From: Saccharopolyspora thermophila
GTDB lineage: Bacteria; Actinomycetota; Actinomycetes; Mycobacteriales; Pseudonocardiaceae
Direction of reading: 5' to 3'
DNA length: 64,000 nucleotides
Assembly (NCBI RefSeq): GCF_014646075.1
Contig: NZ_BMMT01000012.1
Coordinates: 120,723-184,722, forward strand
The notes under the pieces were generated by a model. That model saw only the letters and a program-made list of their open reading frames with translations, did no database searches and had not been told where the DNA came from. Positions within the stretch are counted from its first letter, which is position 1. Each line of letters opens with the position of its first letter. Positions 28,046 through 38,585 of the stretch are shown here, piece by piece. Position numbers and translations under genes: made by a program.

Positions 28046-29692
28046 TCAGCGGCGGGTGCGGCGGGCGAGGAGGAGCTGGAGGTGGGCGCTGAGGCGTTCG
28101 CTCGGGTTCGCCAGGTCGATGCCCGTGATCTCGCCCGCCCGGCGGACCCGGTAGCGCAGCGTGTTGGGGTGGACGTGGAGGCGTTCGCTGGCCGCTCGGA
28201 CGTCACCGAAGGACTCCAGGTACGCCAGCAGGGAGCGGGCCAGGTCCGTGCCGTGCTCGGCGTCGTGCTCGTGCAGCGCCGCCAGGCGGGCGTCCCGGAA
28301 GCGCTCGTTGCCCTGCAGCACCGTCAGCACCTCGCTGATCACCACCTGCGCCCGGACGTCGGAGATGGTGGCGACCTCGGCGTGCAGGTCGTGGGCCATC
28401 GCGTCGAGGATGCGGTCGGCCTCGGTGCGCGACTCGGCCACCTCGTCCAGCGTCGGCACCGCCGAGCCCACCCCGACCTGCACCCGGGCCCGCAGGTGCT
28501 GCTTTGCCGCCGTCACGATCTCCCGCGTCAGGCTCAGCGCCGCCGCGCCCGCCGAGCGCTCCGGCAGGTCCGGCAGCAGCACGTACACCCGGGAGCCGAT
28601 GGTGGTGACCAGCGCGCTGCGCCGGTACGCCGAGGCGTGCACCGAGATCAGGCTGGTCATCTCGGCCCGCTGGAACTCCAGTTCCGAGCGGTCCGCGCTG
28701 GCCTCCGCGGGGCGCAGCGTGAACACCACGACCACCGCCGGTTTGGCGGCGTCCGCGCCGATGTTGTCGGCAACCGACCGGGCGTCGGTGCGGCCGTCGA
28801 GCAGACCGGCCAGCAGGTTCTCCCGGAAGCGCGGCCCGGCGGTGGCCTCGGTGCGCTGCCGGATCAGCTGTAGCGCCGCCACCCGCGCCGCACCCAGCAG
28901 CGCCCGCTCGCAGTTCTCCGACAGCGGTCGCCGGCCCTCCTGCACCCAGATCGTGCCCAACGGCTGGCTGCCCGCGTGGATGCCGACCGCCATCCGCCGC
29001 CGGATGCCCAGGTCCGGCCGCTCGTCGATGCGCACGACCTCCTCACCGGCCCGCAACCGCTGGTAGACGCCCCACTCGCGGAGCATCGCCAGGTACGGTT
29101 CCGGCCCCTGGCGGCCCAGGATCGACAGGCGGCGCAGCTCGTCGACCTCGTCGTCGGAGCGCGAATACGCCAGGACCCGGTTCGCGGTGTCCTCGATGCT
29201 GACGATCCCGTCGGTCATCGCCGCCACCGTCTGCGCCAGCGAGAACAAGTCGCCCAGCGCCTCGCCCAGGTCGGCGTCGGTGGTCAGCCGGGCGTTGTCG
29301 ACGGCGGAGCGGGCGAACGACTCGAGCCGTTCCCAGCGCACCTCCGGGCGCACCCCGAGCAGCGCGATCCGGCCGTCGATGGCGGCGTCGCGCAGCAGGC
29401 GGGCGTCGTCCTCCGAGTCGACCTTGACCGCCACCGCTGCGGCCCCGTCCCGCGCCGCGGCCCGCACCAGCCGCGTCGCCGCCCGGCCGCGTGCTCCGAT
29501 GACCAGCACGAGGTCTCCACCGCGACCGCTGCCGGACTCCTCCTCCGGGTCGACGATGACGACGTCGCGCACCTCGACGTCGAAACCGCGGGGCGCGGCC
29601 AGCACGTCGACCAGGGGCTCCCCCACCGCGATGAGGAGTTGGCGCAACGGCACCCCGGCCACCGCGACCGGGTCGACACCGACCTCGTGCAC
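28046..29692 (-). CDS. PucR-family regulator of proline utilisation
   Basis: The protein of about 548 residues ends with the PucR-type HTH (LLAYLESFGDVRAASERLHVHPNTLRYRVRRAGEIT) and has a GGDEF-like middle domain and an N-terminal sensor part. It is divergent from pruA and prodh, the arrangement in which PucR-family proteins activate proline degradation in actinomycetes. The GTG at 29692 (VHEVGVDPVAV) is preceded by GAGG; upstream codons in this frame give no better start. Its effector is probably proline, by analogy with studied homologues. Confidence 0.85.
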   Translation of the reverse strand: MHEVGVDPVAVAGVPLRQLLIAVGEPLVDVLAAPRGFDVEVRDVVIVDPEEESGSGRGGDLVLVIGARGRAATRLVRAAARDGAAAVAVKVDSEDDARLLRDAAIDGRIALLGVRPEVRWERLESFARSAVDNARLTTDADLGEALGDLFSLAQTVAAMTDGIVSIEDTANRVLAYSRSDDEVDELRRLSILGRQGPEPYLAMLREWGVYQRLRAGEEVVRIDERPDLGIRRRMAVGIHAGSQPLGTIWVQEGRRPLSENCERALLGAARVAALQLIRQRTEATAGPRFRENLLAGLLDGRTDARSVADNIGADAAKPAVVVVFTLRPAEASADRSELEFQRAEMTSLISVHASAYRRSALVTTIGSRVYVLLPDLPERSAGAAALSLTREIVTAAKQHLRARVQVGVGSAVPTLDEVAESRTEADRILDAMAHDLHAEVATISDVRAQVVISEVLTVLQGNERFRDARLAALHEHDAEHGTDLARSLLAYLESFGDVRAASERLHVHPNTLRYRVRRAGEITGIDLANPSERLSAHLQLLLARRTRR

Positions 29693-29720
29693 CCCACGAA
29701 CCTCATTTGTCCAGCGGAAC

Positions 29721-29753
29721 AATCCGATGTGGCCAACGATAGCCGATCGGACA
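29721..29753. promoter_or_regulatory. Imperfect dyad in the PucR/pruA divergent promoter
   Basis: Between the divergent genes an imperfect inverted repeat pairs AATCCGATGTGGC with GCCGATCGGACAA around a short centre. Its position fits an operator for the PucR protein; binding is inferred. Confidence 0.4.
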
Positions 29754-29853
29754 AGCCCGGCGTGCTGCTGAGCTCCTAACCTCCCAGGTAACAGACCTGC
29801 GGGGCATGAGGGACCCCGAATCATCCACCGGCGACTTCTCGCGAGGAGGCGAC

Positions 29854-31488
<1,635 letters not shown>

Positions 31489-31491
31489 CCT

Positions 31492-31523
31492 CCAGGGGCG
31501 CCCTCCCCGTGGGGCGCCCCTGG
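31492..31523 (+). terminator. Perfect hairpin between pruA and prodh
   Basis: An 11-bp perfect stem, CCAGGGGCGCC with GGCGCCCCTGG around a 10-base loop, starts 4 bases after the pruA stop codon. It lacks a T-tract. It could be a terminator or attenuator that lowers prodh expression relative to pruA. Confidence 0.6.
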
Positions 31524-31643
31524 CCCCGCACCTCTCGCTCCGACCCCTCGCCGGTCCGGCGGGCCGCGGCACGCAGCTTCGTCTTGCAGGCAACGCGGAA
31601 GGCAGGAGATCCCCCCACCCATCCGTTGAGAAGGAGAGCAGCG

Positions 31644-32573
31644 ATGCTGCGCAGCACCATGCTGGCCGCCGCCCGTTCGCAGGGCGTGCGCCGCCTCGTG
31701 GAGGCCAACCCGCTGACCAGGCCGGTCGTCGAGCGGTTCGTCGCCGGGACCGACCCGGTGGACGCGGTCCGCGTCACCCGCACCCTGCGCGAGCAGGGCA
31801 TGCACGTCACGCTCGACCACCTCGGCGAGGACACGCTGGACGCGCAGCAGGCGGCGGACACCGTGCGGGCCTACCAGGAGATGCTGTCGGTGCTGGCGGC
31901 CGAGGGGCTGGCCGACCGGGCCGAGGTGTCGGTGAAGCTGTCCGCCGTCGGGCAGTCCCTGCCGACCGACGGGGAGAAGATCGCGCTGGACAACGCCCGG
32001 CTGATCTGCGAGGCCGCGGCCGCCGCGGGCACCACGGTCACCCTCGACATGGAGGACCACACCACCACCGACTCCACCCTGGCCATCCTGCGCGACCTGC
32101 GGGTGGACTTCCCGTGGGTGGGTGCGGTGCTGCAGTCCTACCTGCACCGCACCGAGCAGGACTGCCGCGACCTGGCCACCGAGGGGTCGCGGGTGCGGCT
32201 GTGCAAGGGCGCCTACTCCGAGCCCGCCTCGGTGGCCTACCAGGACCGGGCCGAGGTGGACCGCTCCTACGTGCGCTGCCTGAAGATCCTGATGAACGGA
32301 GCGGGGTATCCGATGGTGGCCACCCACGACCCGCGCATGGTGTCGATCGCCGCCGACCTGGCCGCGCGGGCCGGGCGCGGAGCCGGTGACTTCGAGTACC
32401 AGATGCTGTACGGAATCCGGCCGGAGGAGCAGAAGCGGATCGCCGCCGCCGGCAACAAGCTCCGCGTCTACGTGGCCTACGGCGACGAGTGGTACGGCTA
32501 CTTCATGCGCCGCCTCGCCGAGCGCCCGGCGAACCTGGTGTTCTTCCTGCGGTCGCTGGTCTCGCAGCACTGA
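31644..32573 (+). CDS. Proline dehydrogenase (monofunctional, FAD-dependent)
   Basis: This enzyme oxidises L-proline to delta-1-pyrroline-5-carboxylate, the first step of the pathway completed by PruA. The 309-residue protein shows the family blocks VTLDMEDHTTTDSTL, VRLCKGAYSEPASVAYQ, VATHDPRMV and FEYQMLYGIRPEEQKR, which build the FAD-binding barrel and substrate site. The last helix, YGYFMRRLAERPANL, carries the conserved double arginine. The ATG at 31644 follows GAGAAGGAGAG. It lies 155 bases after pruA with a hairpin between. Regulation by the PucR protein is likely. Confidence 0.94.
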   Translation: MLRSTMLAAARSQGVRRLVEANPLTRPVVERFVAGTDPVDAVRVTRTLREQGMHVTLDHLGEDTLDAQQAADTVRAYQEMLSVLAAEGLADRAEVSVKLSAVGQSLPTDGEKIALDNARLICEAAAAAGTTVTLDMEDHTTTDSTLAILRDLRVDFPWVGAVLQSYLHRTEQDCRDLATEGSRVRLCKGAYSEPASVAYQDRAEVDRSYVRCLKILMNGAGYPMVATHDPRMVSIAADLAARAGRGAGDFEYQMLYGIRPEEQKRIAAAGNKLRVYVAYGDEWYGYFMRRLAERPANLVFFLRSLVSQH

Positions 32574-32587
32574 CCGCACCATCACCC

Positions 32588-32618
32588 GGCCCGGCTCGGA
32601 TCCCGTTCGAGTCGGGCC
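32588..32618 (+). terminator. Hairpin after the proline dehydrogenase gene
   Basis: GGCCCGGCTCG pairs with CGAGTCGGGCC (one G-T type mismatch) across a 9-base loop, 14 bases after the stop codon, and is followed by TTG. Likely terminator of the proline operon. Confidence 0.55.
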
Positions 32619-32703
32619 TTGTCGCGCTCCGATGCCCGGCCCGGGATTGGGTGTCGTTAACCTTGATCGCGAAACATTGTTCGCATTCTGGGGCGGGAAA
32701 CCG

Positions 32704-33384
32704 ATGCGCAGGCCAGTCGCGGTGCTGTTCCGGATCGCCGTGGTGATCACCGCCGTCCTCGGCGTGCACCTGACGACCAGGGACAGCAGCTTCACCGCCT
32801 CCCTGGCGTATTTCACGATCCAGAGCAACGTGCTGGTGGCCGCGGTCTTCGCCTGGTCGGCGTCGGCCACCTGGCGCGGCGCCGGCCACCCGCCGACGTG
32901 GCTCAAGGGCGGCACGACGCTCTCCATCGCGATCACCGGGCTCGTCTACAACCTCGTGCTGGCGGATCTGCCGGTGGCACCGCACGCCTCGCCCATCTGG
33001 CACCTGTCGAACCAGGTGGTGCACGTCGTGACCCCGATCGCCGCCACGGTCGACTGGCTGCTGTTCGACGAGCACCGCCGGTTCCGCTTCTCCCACGCCT
33101 TCGCCTGGCTCGCCTACCCGTTCGGCTACCTGGGCTTCGCGCTCGTGCGCGCGACCACGGTGGACGGCCCGCACCGCTACCCGTACCCGTTCCTCGACGT
33201 CGACGTCCTGGGCTGGGACGGTCTCGCGCTGAACGTCCTGCTCTACGGCGGCGCGTTCTGGCTGCTCGGTCTGGCCCTGGTCCTCATCGACCGGGCCCTG
33301 CCCCGCAACGCACCACCGGCCCCGGTGCCCGCGGAGCCCACCCGCGCCGCGGTGTCACGGTCCGCCGGCTCGGACATCTGCTAG
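32704..33384 (+). CDS. Pr6Pr-family integral membrane protein
   Basis: This 226-residue protein has about six membrane segments and the features of the Pr6Pr family: YFTIQSNVLVAAVFAW in the second segment, LVYNLVL, and LSNQVVHVVTPIAATVDWLLFDEH in the middle. The family is of unknown function. The ATG at 32704 follows GGGGCGGGAAA. Its stop codon shares a CTAG tetranucleotide with the stop of the convergent methyltransferase gene, so the two coding regions overlap by 4 bases. Confidence 0.75.
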   Translation: MRRPVAVLFRIAVVITAVLGVHLTTRDSSFTASLAYFTIQSNVLVAAVFAWSASATWRGAGHPPTWLKGGTTLSIAITGLVYNLVLADLPVAPHASPIWHLSNQVVHVVTPIAATVDWLLFDEHRRFRFSHAFAWLAYPFGYLGFALVRATTVDGPHRYPYPFLDVDVLGWDGLALNVLLYGGAFWLLGLALVLIDRALPRNAPPAPVPAEPTRAAVSRSAGSDIC

Positions 33385-34220
33385 CGCTTGATGGCGACGC
33401 CGCCGTACATGTGGACGTGGGCGTCGTCAGTGGCGGCGGCCGCCGCGTCCGGGTGCCAGTGGTGGACCAGGGTCACGCCCGGTGCCAGCAGGTCCAGCCC
33501 GGTGAAGAAGCCCTCCACCTGCTCCTTGGTGCGGGCGACCAGCGGGATGCCGTTGGCGTTGTACGCGGCGACTCCCCGGCGCACCTCCTCCGGCGCGCTC
33601 ACCGCCGTCGCGGTGGACAGCGCCAGGGCGCTGCCGCTGGGCAGCGGACCGAGCAGCCGGGCGATCAGGTCGCGGACCTGGTCGTCGTCCGGGATGAAGT
33701 GCACGATCGCAAGCAGGCTCACCGCGACCGGCCGGTCCAGGTCGAGGGTTTCGGCGAACTCCGCGGAGCCCAGGATCGCGGCTGGGTCGTGCAGGTCGGC
33801 GTCGATGTACGCGGTGCGGCCCTGCGGGGTGCTGGTCAGCAGCGCTCGCGCGTGGACCAGCACGATCGGGTCGTTGTCGACGTAGACGACCCGCGATTCG
33901 GGGGCCACGGCCTGGGCGATCTCGTGCAGATTGGGCTCGGTCGGCAGGCCGGTGCCGATGTCGAGGAACTGGCGGAAGCCGAGCTCGGCGGCCAGGTAGT
34001 GGGTGACGCGGCACATGAAGTCGCGGTTGGCGCGCATCGATTTCGGCAGGTTCGGCCAGTCGGCGGTGATCCGCGCCGCGGCCTGGCGATCCGCGGCGAA
34101 GTTGTCCCGGCCGCCGAGCAGGTAGTCGTAGATCCTCGCCGAGTGCGGCACGTTCGTCTTCAGGTCGATCGGCGGCCGCATGTCGGCCGCGCTTGATCGC
34201 ACCCAGTCCATGCCCTGCAC
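33381..34220 (-). CDS. DUF574-type SAM-dependent methyltransferase (first copy)
   Basis: The 279-residue protein belongs to a large actinobacterial family of SAM-dependent methyltransferases with unknown substrate. Signature segments are ARIYDYLLGGRDNFAADR at residues 29-46, FLDIGTGLPTEPNLHEIAQ (the SAM-binding loop) and VVYVDNDPIVLVHARALL. A close paralogue is encoded 1.5 kb away at 35702, with a Spo0M-like gene between them. The GTG at 34220 has GGAGGGAGCC upstream. Such proteins are often encoded beside regulators in actinomycetes, but no target is established for this one. Confidence 0.82.
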   Translation of the reverse strand: MQGMDWVRSSAADMRPPIDLKTNVPHSARIYDYLLGGRDNFAADRQAAARITADWPNLPKSMRANRDFMCRVTHYLAAELGFRQFLDIGTGLPTEPNLHEIAQAVAPESRVVYVDNDPIVLVHARALLTSTPQGRTAYIDADLHDPAAILGSAEFAETLDLDRPVAVSLLAIVHFIPDDDQVRDLIARLLGPLPSGSALALSTATAVSAPEEVRRGVAAYNANGIPLVARTKEQVEGFFTGLDLLAPGVTLVHHWHPDAAAAATDDAHVHMYGGVAIKR

Positions 34221-34518
34221 GGCTCCCTCCGCGATGTTCCCCGACTGCTGGCGCGCAGCCTACCTCGGACAGGTGCACCGATCACGCGCCTTGGCGACCG
34301 ATTCGACCGGAGCCAGGAGGCGACCCCGGACCGCGCCGCACACCTCGGTCCGCGGCGAGCATCGCCACGCGAGCACGACTGTGCCGCGATGTTGCCGTGA
34401 TCACGATCCACGGGGCTTTTGTCCGGAACTCACCATCCTGATCTTCCGTTGCTATGGATGCGTGCCCCCAGAACCGCTCACCGCGATCGATCGACAACAC
34501 CAGGAGAAGGGTCGGCCC

Positions 34519-35508
34519 ATGGTCTTCAAGAAACTGCTCGGCGTGCTCGGTGTCGGCGGCCCGTCCGTGGACACCGTGCTGCACCACCCGCACGTCCGCC
34601 CCGGCGAGAACCTGTCCGGTGAGGTCCGCATCACCGGCGGCAACCAGGACGTGACCATCGAGCACGTCGCCCTCGGCTTCGTCACCCACATGGAGACCGA
34701 GTACGGCGACCACGACGGGCACGCCGGGGTGGAGTTCCACCGTGCCGTGGTCGCCGGGCGCTTCCCCCTGCGCGAGGGCGAGCACAAGACCATCCCGTTC
34801 GGGCTGCCGGTGCCGTGGGAAACCCCGATCACCAGCGTCTACGGCCAGCACCTGCACGGTATGACCCTCGGCGTGCGCACCGAGCTGGCCATCGCCAAGG
34901 TCGCCGACAAGGGCGATCTGGACCCGGTCTCCGTCGAGCCGCTGCCCGCCCAGGAGCGCGTGCTGGAGGCGTTCTCGCAGCTCGGGTTCCACTTCAGGAG
35001 CGCCGATCTGGAGCACGGCAGGATCCACGGGGTGCACCAGGAACTGCCGTTCTTCCAGGAGATCGAGTTCTTCCCGCCGCCCGCCTTCGCCGGGCGCGTC
35101 AACGAGGTGGAGCTGACCTTTGTCGCCAGCCCGCACGGCCTGGACGTGATCCTGGAGGCCGACAAGCGCGGTGGTTTCTTCACACCGAGCCAGGACGTCT
35201 TCGGCCGCTTCCACGTCAGCCACGAGGAGGCCCTCACCACCGACTGGGCGCAGCAGATCCAGGGCTGGCTGGAGCAGGTCGCCGAGCGCCGCACCGCGAT
35301 GGGCGGCTTCGGGCACCACGGTCACGACCACCACGGGTACGGCCACCACGGTCACGGGCACCACGACCACCACCACAGCTCCGGGATGGGCGGCATGATC
35401 GCCGGGGCGGCCCTCGGCGCCGGTGCCGGATTCCTCGGCGGCATGGTCGCGGGCGAGATGATCGAGGAGGTCGGCGAGCTCTTCGAGGGCGACGACGAGG
35501 AGTTCTGA
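34519..35508 (+). CDS. Spo0M-family arrestin-like protein with a histidine-rich linker and glycine-rich tail
   Basis: A protein of about 329 residues. The first 250 residues match the Spo0M/SpoOM fold (MVFKKLLGVLGVGGPSVDTV, then HPHVRPGENLSGEVRI and VPWETPITS), a two-domain arrestin-like protein linked to sporulation and cell division in bacilli. After residue 265 comes a run of His-Gly-Asp repeats (more than a dozen histidines in about 25 residues), then a glycine/alanine stretch resembling a membrane-inserting glycine zipper and an acidic tail. The His-rich part may bind metal. The ATG follows AGGAGAAGGG. Role in this organism is inferred only from family. Confidence 0.8.
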   Translation: MVFKKLLGVLGVGGPSVDTVLHHPHVRPGENLSGEVRITGGNQDVTIEHVALGFVTHMETEYGDHDGHAGVEFHRAVVAGRFPLREGEHKTIPFGLPVPWETPITSVYGQHLHGMTLGVRTELAIAKVADKGDLDPVSVEPLPAQERVLEAFSQLGFHFRSADLEHGRIHGVHQELPFFQEIEFFPPPAFAGRVNEVELTFVASPHGLDVILEADKRGGFFTPSQDVFGRFHVSHEEALTTDWAQQIQGWLEQVAERRTAMGGFGHHGHDHHGYGHHGHGHHDHHHSSGMGGMIAGAALGAGAGFLGGMVAGEMIEEVGELFEGDDEEF

Positions 35509-35701
35509 CTCGGGCGCCGGATCCGCGATTTCCCTGGCAAGCAAAGACTTCCAGGGAAATCGCGCCGACGCGGCCTGCCTGGTCGCCCGCAACCACGGCA
35601 TCGGCACGAGCGTCCTGATCGGACAACGCACCGCGGCGTGGGAACGCGCGAAGCGGTGTCGACGACACCGGCAGGCCGCTCCCCTTGGTTCCCAAGCCGG
35701 C

Positions 35702-36520
35702 TCAGGGCTTGCGGGCGACGGCGCCGTACATGGCGATGTCGGCCTCCGGGATGTTCAGCGCGGCTGGATCGTCCGGGCGCCACTTGTGCATCTGGACGAT
35801 TCCGGGCTCGACCAGTTCGAGACCCTCGAAGTACTGGGCGGCCTGGGCCCGGGAGCGCCAGCGCAGGGCCTCGCCGTGCTCGTGGTAGGTCCGGCGGACC
35901 TCCGCCAGCATGTCCGGGGCGAAGTCGTCCGTGGCGATCGTGGCCGCCATGTAGCTGCCGGAGGGCAGCACGTCGATGATCCGCCGCACCACGTCCAGCG
36001 CCTCGTCGTCGTCCTCGATGAAGTGCACGACCGCGATGAGCATCAGCCCGATCGGCCGGGTCGAATCCAGGGTCTCGCGGAACTCCGGAGCGGACAGGAT
36101 CGAGTCCGGATCGCGCAGGTCGGCCTCCACGTAGGCGGTGCGGCCCTGCGGGGTGCTGGTCATCAGGGCTCGGGCATGCACGAGCACGATGGGATCGTTG
36201 TCGGTGTAGACGACGCGTGCCTCCGGCCGCACCTGTTGCACGACCTCGTGCAGGTTCGGCGAGGTGGGAATGCCGGTACCGATGTCCAGGAACTGGTCGA
36301 TGCCGCACTCGGTGGCCAGATACCGGCCGGCGCGGTGCATGAATTCACGGTTGGCGCGCATGTGTACAGGCAGCGCGGGCCAGATTCGCTTGGTGGCCTC
36401 GGCGGCGGCCCGGTCGACGGCGTAGTTGTCCTTGCCGCCGAGGATGTAGTCGTAGATCCGCGCGCCGTGTGCCCGGTCGGTCCGCAGGTCGACGCTGGTG
36501 CGCCGAATCCCGTTACCCAT
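35702..36520 (-). CDS. DUF574-type SAM-dependent methyltransferase (second copy)
   Basis: The 272-residue protein is a paralogue of the gene at 33381: ARIYDYILGGKDNYAVDRAA, FLDIGTGIPTSPNLHEVVQ and VVYTDNDPIVLVHARALM align block by block. It keeps the SAM-binding residues, so it should be active. Substrate is unknown. The ATG at 36520 follows GGAAGGGGGCGCA. The two paralogues share strand, and lie on either side of the Spo0M-like gene, suggesting local duplication and divergence. Confidence 0.82.
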   Translation of the reverse strand: MGNGIRRTSVDLRTDRAHGARIYDYILGGKDNYAVDRAAAEATKRIWPALPVHMRANREFMHRAGRYLATECGIDQFLDIGTGIPTSPNLHEVVQQVRPEARVVYTDNDPIVLVHARALMTSTPQGRTAYVEADLRDPDSILSAPEFRETLDSTRPIGLMLIAVVHFIEDDDEALDVVRRIIDVLPSGSYMAATIATDDFAPDMLAEVRRTYHEHGEALRWRSRAQAAQYFEGLELVEPGIVQMHKWRPDDPAALNIPEADIAMYGAVARKP

Positions 36521-36729
36521 TGCGCCCCCTTCCGATCACAGGGTCCCATCGTGTCAAAGATCGACATCGTCGTCCACGCGCCCGCCCGGCGTTGACCGAC
36601 CCCTGACCTGACGGTCTTCGACTGCGTCGAAACCGACCGCTCCGCACGCTGCAGCTCGTGAGCTCCAAACGTCCGGCGCCAGCGCTAGAATCGGGCACCC
36701 CTGCAGCTTCGATGTTCACCGACGGTGAT

Positions 36730-36837
36730 ATGATCGTTACATTGAGGCCCGAGGCCCGAGGCCCGAGGCCCGAGGCCCAAGGCCCAAGGCCCAAGGCCCG
36801 AGGCCCAAGGCCCAAGGCCCAAGGCCCAAGGCGGTAG
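36730..36837 (+). CDS. Possible 35-residue repeat peptide across the 7-bp repeat array
   Basis: An ATG at 36730 opens a 35-codon frame that runs through the whole 7-bp repeat and stops at a TAG just after it. Because three 7-bp units give 7 codons, the product is heptad-repetitive (RPEARGP/RPKAQGP type). A weak purine run precedes the ATG. No family is recognised. It may be a leader peptide for the gene at 36870, or simply a chance open frame, since the repeat has no stop in any frame. Confidence 0.2.
   Translation: MIVTLRPEARGPRPEAQGPRPKARGPRPKAQGPRR
36746..36829. repeat. Twelve tandem 7-bp repeats, GGCCCRA
   Basis: Twelve uninterrupted copies of a 7-bp unit fill 84 bases. Units 1-4 and 8 read GGCCCGA and the rest GGCCCAA, so the array is made of two variants in blocks. 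It sits in the 349-bp gap upstream of the GT-B-like gene, 40 bases before that start codon. Arrays of this kind expand and contract by slipped-strand replication, so copy number may vary between strains. Confidence 0.97.
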
Positions 36838-36869
36838 ATCGTTCTCGGTAGGCGCAGGCCCGGTCGGTC

Positions 36870-38585
36870 GTGCACCGTGGCCGGGTGCGCCGGGGATCGC
36901 GGGCGGTCGGTGTGGACCGTGATGCGCGCGGTCCGCTGCTCCCCGTTTCGCCGGAGGAACGGGTACAGGGGACGTTCGACTGCGAACGCGCTGTGCTGGT
37001 CGTCGCCCGCACGGTCACGTCGACTGCCAGGCTGCTGGAGGCACTGCGCTTCTTCCGCAACGATTTCCGGGTGAAGCCCCTGTTCACGATCAACGACACC
37101 TCCCCGTACAGCTCAGGGGCGCGCACGCTGCTGGAAGCGGCCGGGGTTACCGACATCGTGCCGTGGGACCAGGTTCCCGAGCTGCACTACGCACTGGCGC
37201 TTTCCGCCAGCGAGAACGTCGACTTCGCGAAGCTGCGGGGCACCACTGTGGTCCTCCCCCACGGGATCGGTTTCAACAAGTGGGTGCCCGACCCCACCAC
37301 CGGCGGCACCCGGTTGGCCGGCCTGCCACGGGCCGAAGCGTTGCGCAGCGGTCGCGTACGCCTGGTGTTGAGCCATCCCGCGCAGGAGCGGCAGCTGCGG
37401 GCCCTGTGCTCCGAGGTGGCCGGGCACACCGCGGTGACCGGCGACCCGACCTACGACCAGCTGCTGGCCAGTCTGCCGTTCCGCGAGCGCTACCGGCGCA
37501 AGCTCGGACTCGGCGGCCGCAGGTTGGTCCTGTTGAGCTCGACGTGGCGCAGCGAGTCCGAACTGGGGCGTTGGCGCACGCTTCCGCTGGAGATGCTGGC
37601 CAGTCTGCCCGCCGACGAGTACCAGGTCGCGGTGGCGATGCACCCCAACGTCTGGGCCTGGTACGGCCCCGGTGTCATCCGCACCTGGTTCCGCGACGCG
37701 CTGGACGCGGGCCTGCTGCTGGTGCCGCCGCACCGCGGGTGGCACGCCGCGCTCGTGGCCGCCCACCTGGTCGTTGCCGACCACGGGTCGCTGAGCCTCT
37801 ACAGCGCGGCCCTGGGTAAGCCGCTGCTGCTGGCCGCTTTCGGCGACGAACATGTGCCCGGCACCCCGATCGAGAAGCTGGGCCGCATGGCAGACCGCCT
37901 CGACCCGCGGGCCGACCTGCGCGCGCAGGTGGAACGGGCCCTCGACAGCCACGACCCCGACCGGTTCGCCGAGCTCACCGCGGAGGTTTTCGCGCACGTC
38001 GGCGAATCCGAAACCCTGCTGAGAGACCTCCTCTACCGCGAGATGGGCCTGGCTCCGCCGCCGGGCGAGGTGCCGCTGCTGCGTCCGCCGGACATCGAAT
38101 CGGCTCCGCTGCCCGTGACGGCCTTCGACACCGTCACCCGGTTCACCGGGCCGGAGGATTTGGCCATCTGGCGATACCCGGCGGCCGCGCGCCCGCCCGC
38201 GGACACCATCCACCCGGGCCCGCCGCATCCGGGGGCGGTGCGGCACCTGGCCGTGGACGAAGACGACCACGATCTGCGCCGCCCGCACCAAGCCGCCGTC
38301 TTCGTGCGGCGCGACGTCGCGACCCGCACGGAAGCGCTCCAGTGGACCGCCGAAGCGCTGCAGACGCTTCCCGGTGCCCGCGTGGCCGGTGCCGCCACGG
38401 CATCCGGGTGCCTGGCCAGGATCAGAAACGGCCCGTGCGTCGAGGCGACCGCGGACGGGGTGGACGCGATGCTCCTGGCCTCGGCTGTCTATGCGTGCGT
38501 GCTCGACCGCAGCGTCGCTGATCGGATCCTCACCGTGCACACGGGTCGGACCACGACGCGAGTACGACTGGGTGTGGTGAGCTAG
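36870..38585 (+). CDS. GT-B-fold protein resembling CDP-glycerol glycerophosphotransferases
   Basis: A 571-residue protein of uncertain function. The first 430 residues look like a two-domain GT-B fold: an N-terminal half with LPHGIGFNKW, a linker with GDPTYDQLLASLPFRERYRRKLG, then LVLLSSTWRSESELG, VAMHPNVWAWYG and VVADHGSLSLYSAALGKPLLLA. These resemble the nucleotide-binding half of teichoic-acid type polymerases. The C-terminal 140 residues show no recognisable domain. It starts at a GTG 40 bases after the 7-bp repeat array and ends in a CTAG shared with the convergent NB-ARC gene. Enzymatic role is not proven. Confidence 0.6.
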   Translation: MHRGRVRRGSRAVGVDRDARGPLLPVSPEERVQGTFDCERAVLVVARTVTSTARLLEALRFFRNDFRVKPLFTINDTSPYSSGARTLLEAAGVTDIVPWDQVPELHYALALSASENVDFAKLRGTTVVLPHGIGFNKWVPDPTTGGTRLAGLPRAEALRSGRVRLVLSHPAQERQLRALCSEVAGHTAVTGDPTYDQLLASLPFRERYRRKLGLGGRRLVLLSSTWRSESELGRWRTLPLEMLASLPADEYQVAVAMHPNVWAWYGPGVIRTWFRDALDAGLLLVPPHRGWHAALVAAHLVVADHGSLSLYSAALGKPLLLAAFGDEHVPGTPIEKLGRMADRLDPRADLRAQVERALDSHDPDRFAELTAEVFAHVGESETLLRDLLYREMGLAPPPGEVPLLRPPDIESAPLPVTAFDTVTRFTGPEDLAIWRYPAAARPPADTIHPGPPHPGAVRHLAVDEDDHDLRRPHQAAVFVRRDVATRTEALQWTAEALQTLPGARVAGAATASGCLARIRNGPCVEATADGVDAMLLASAVYACVLDRSVADRILTVHTGRTTTRVRLGVVS

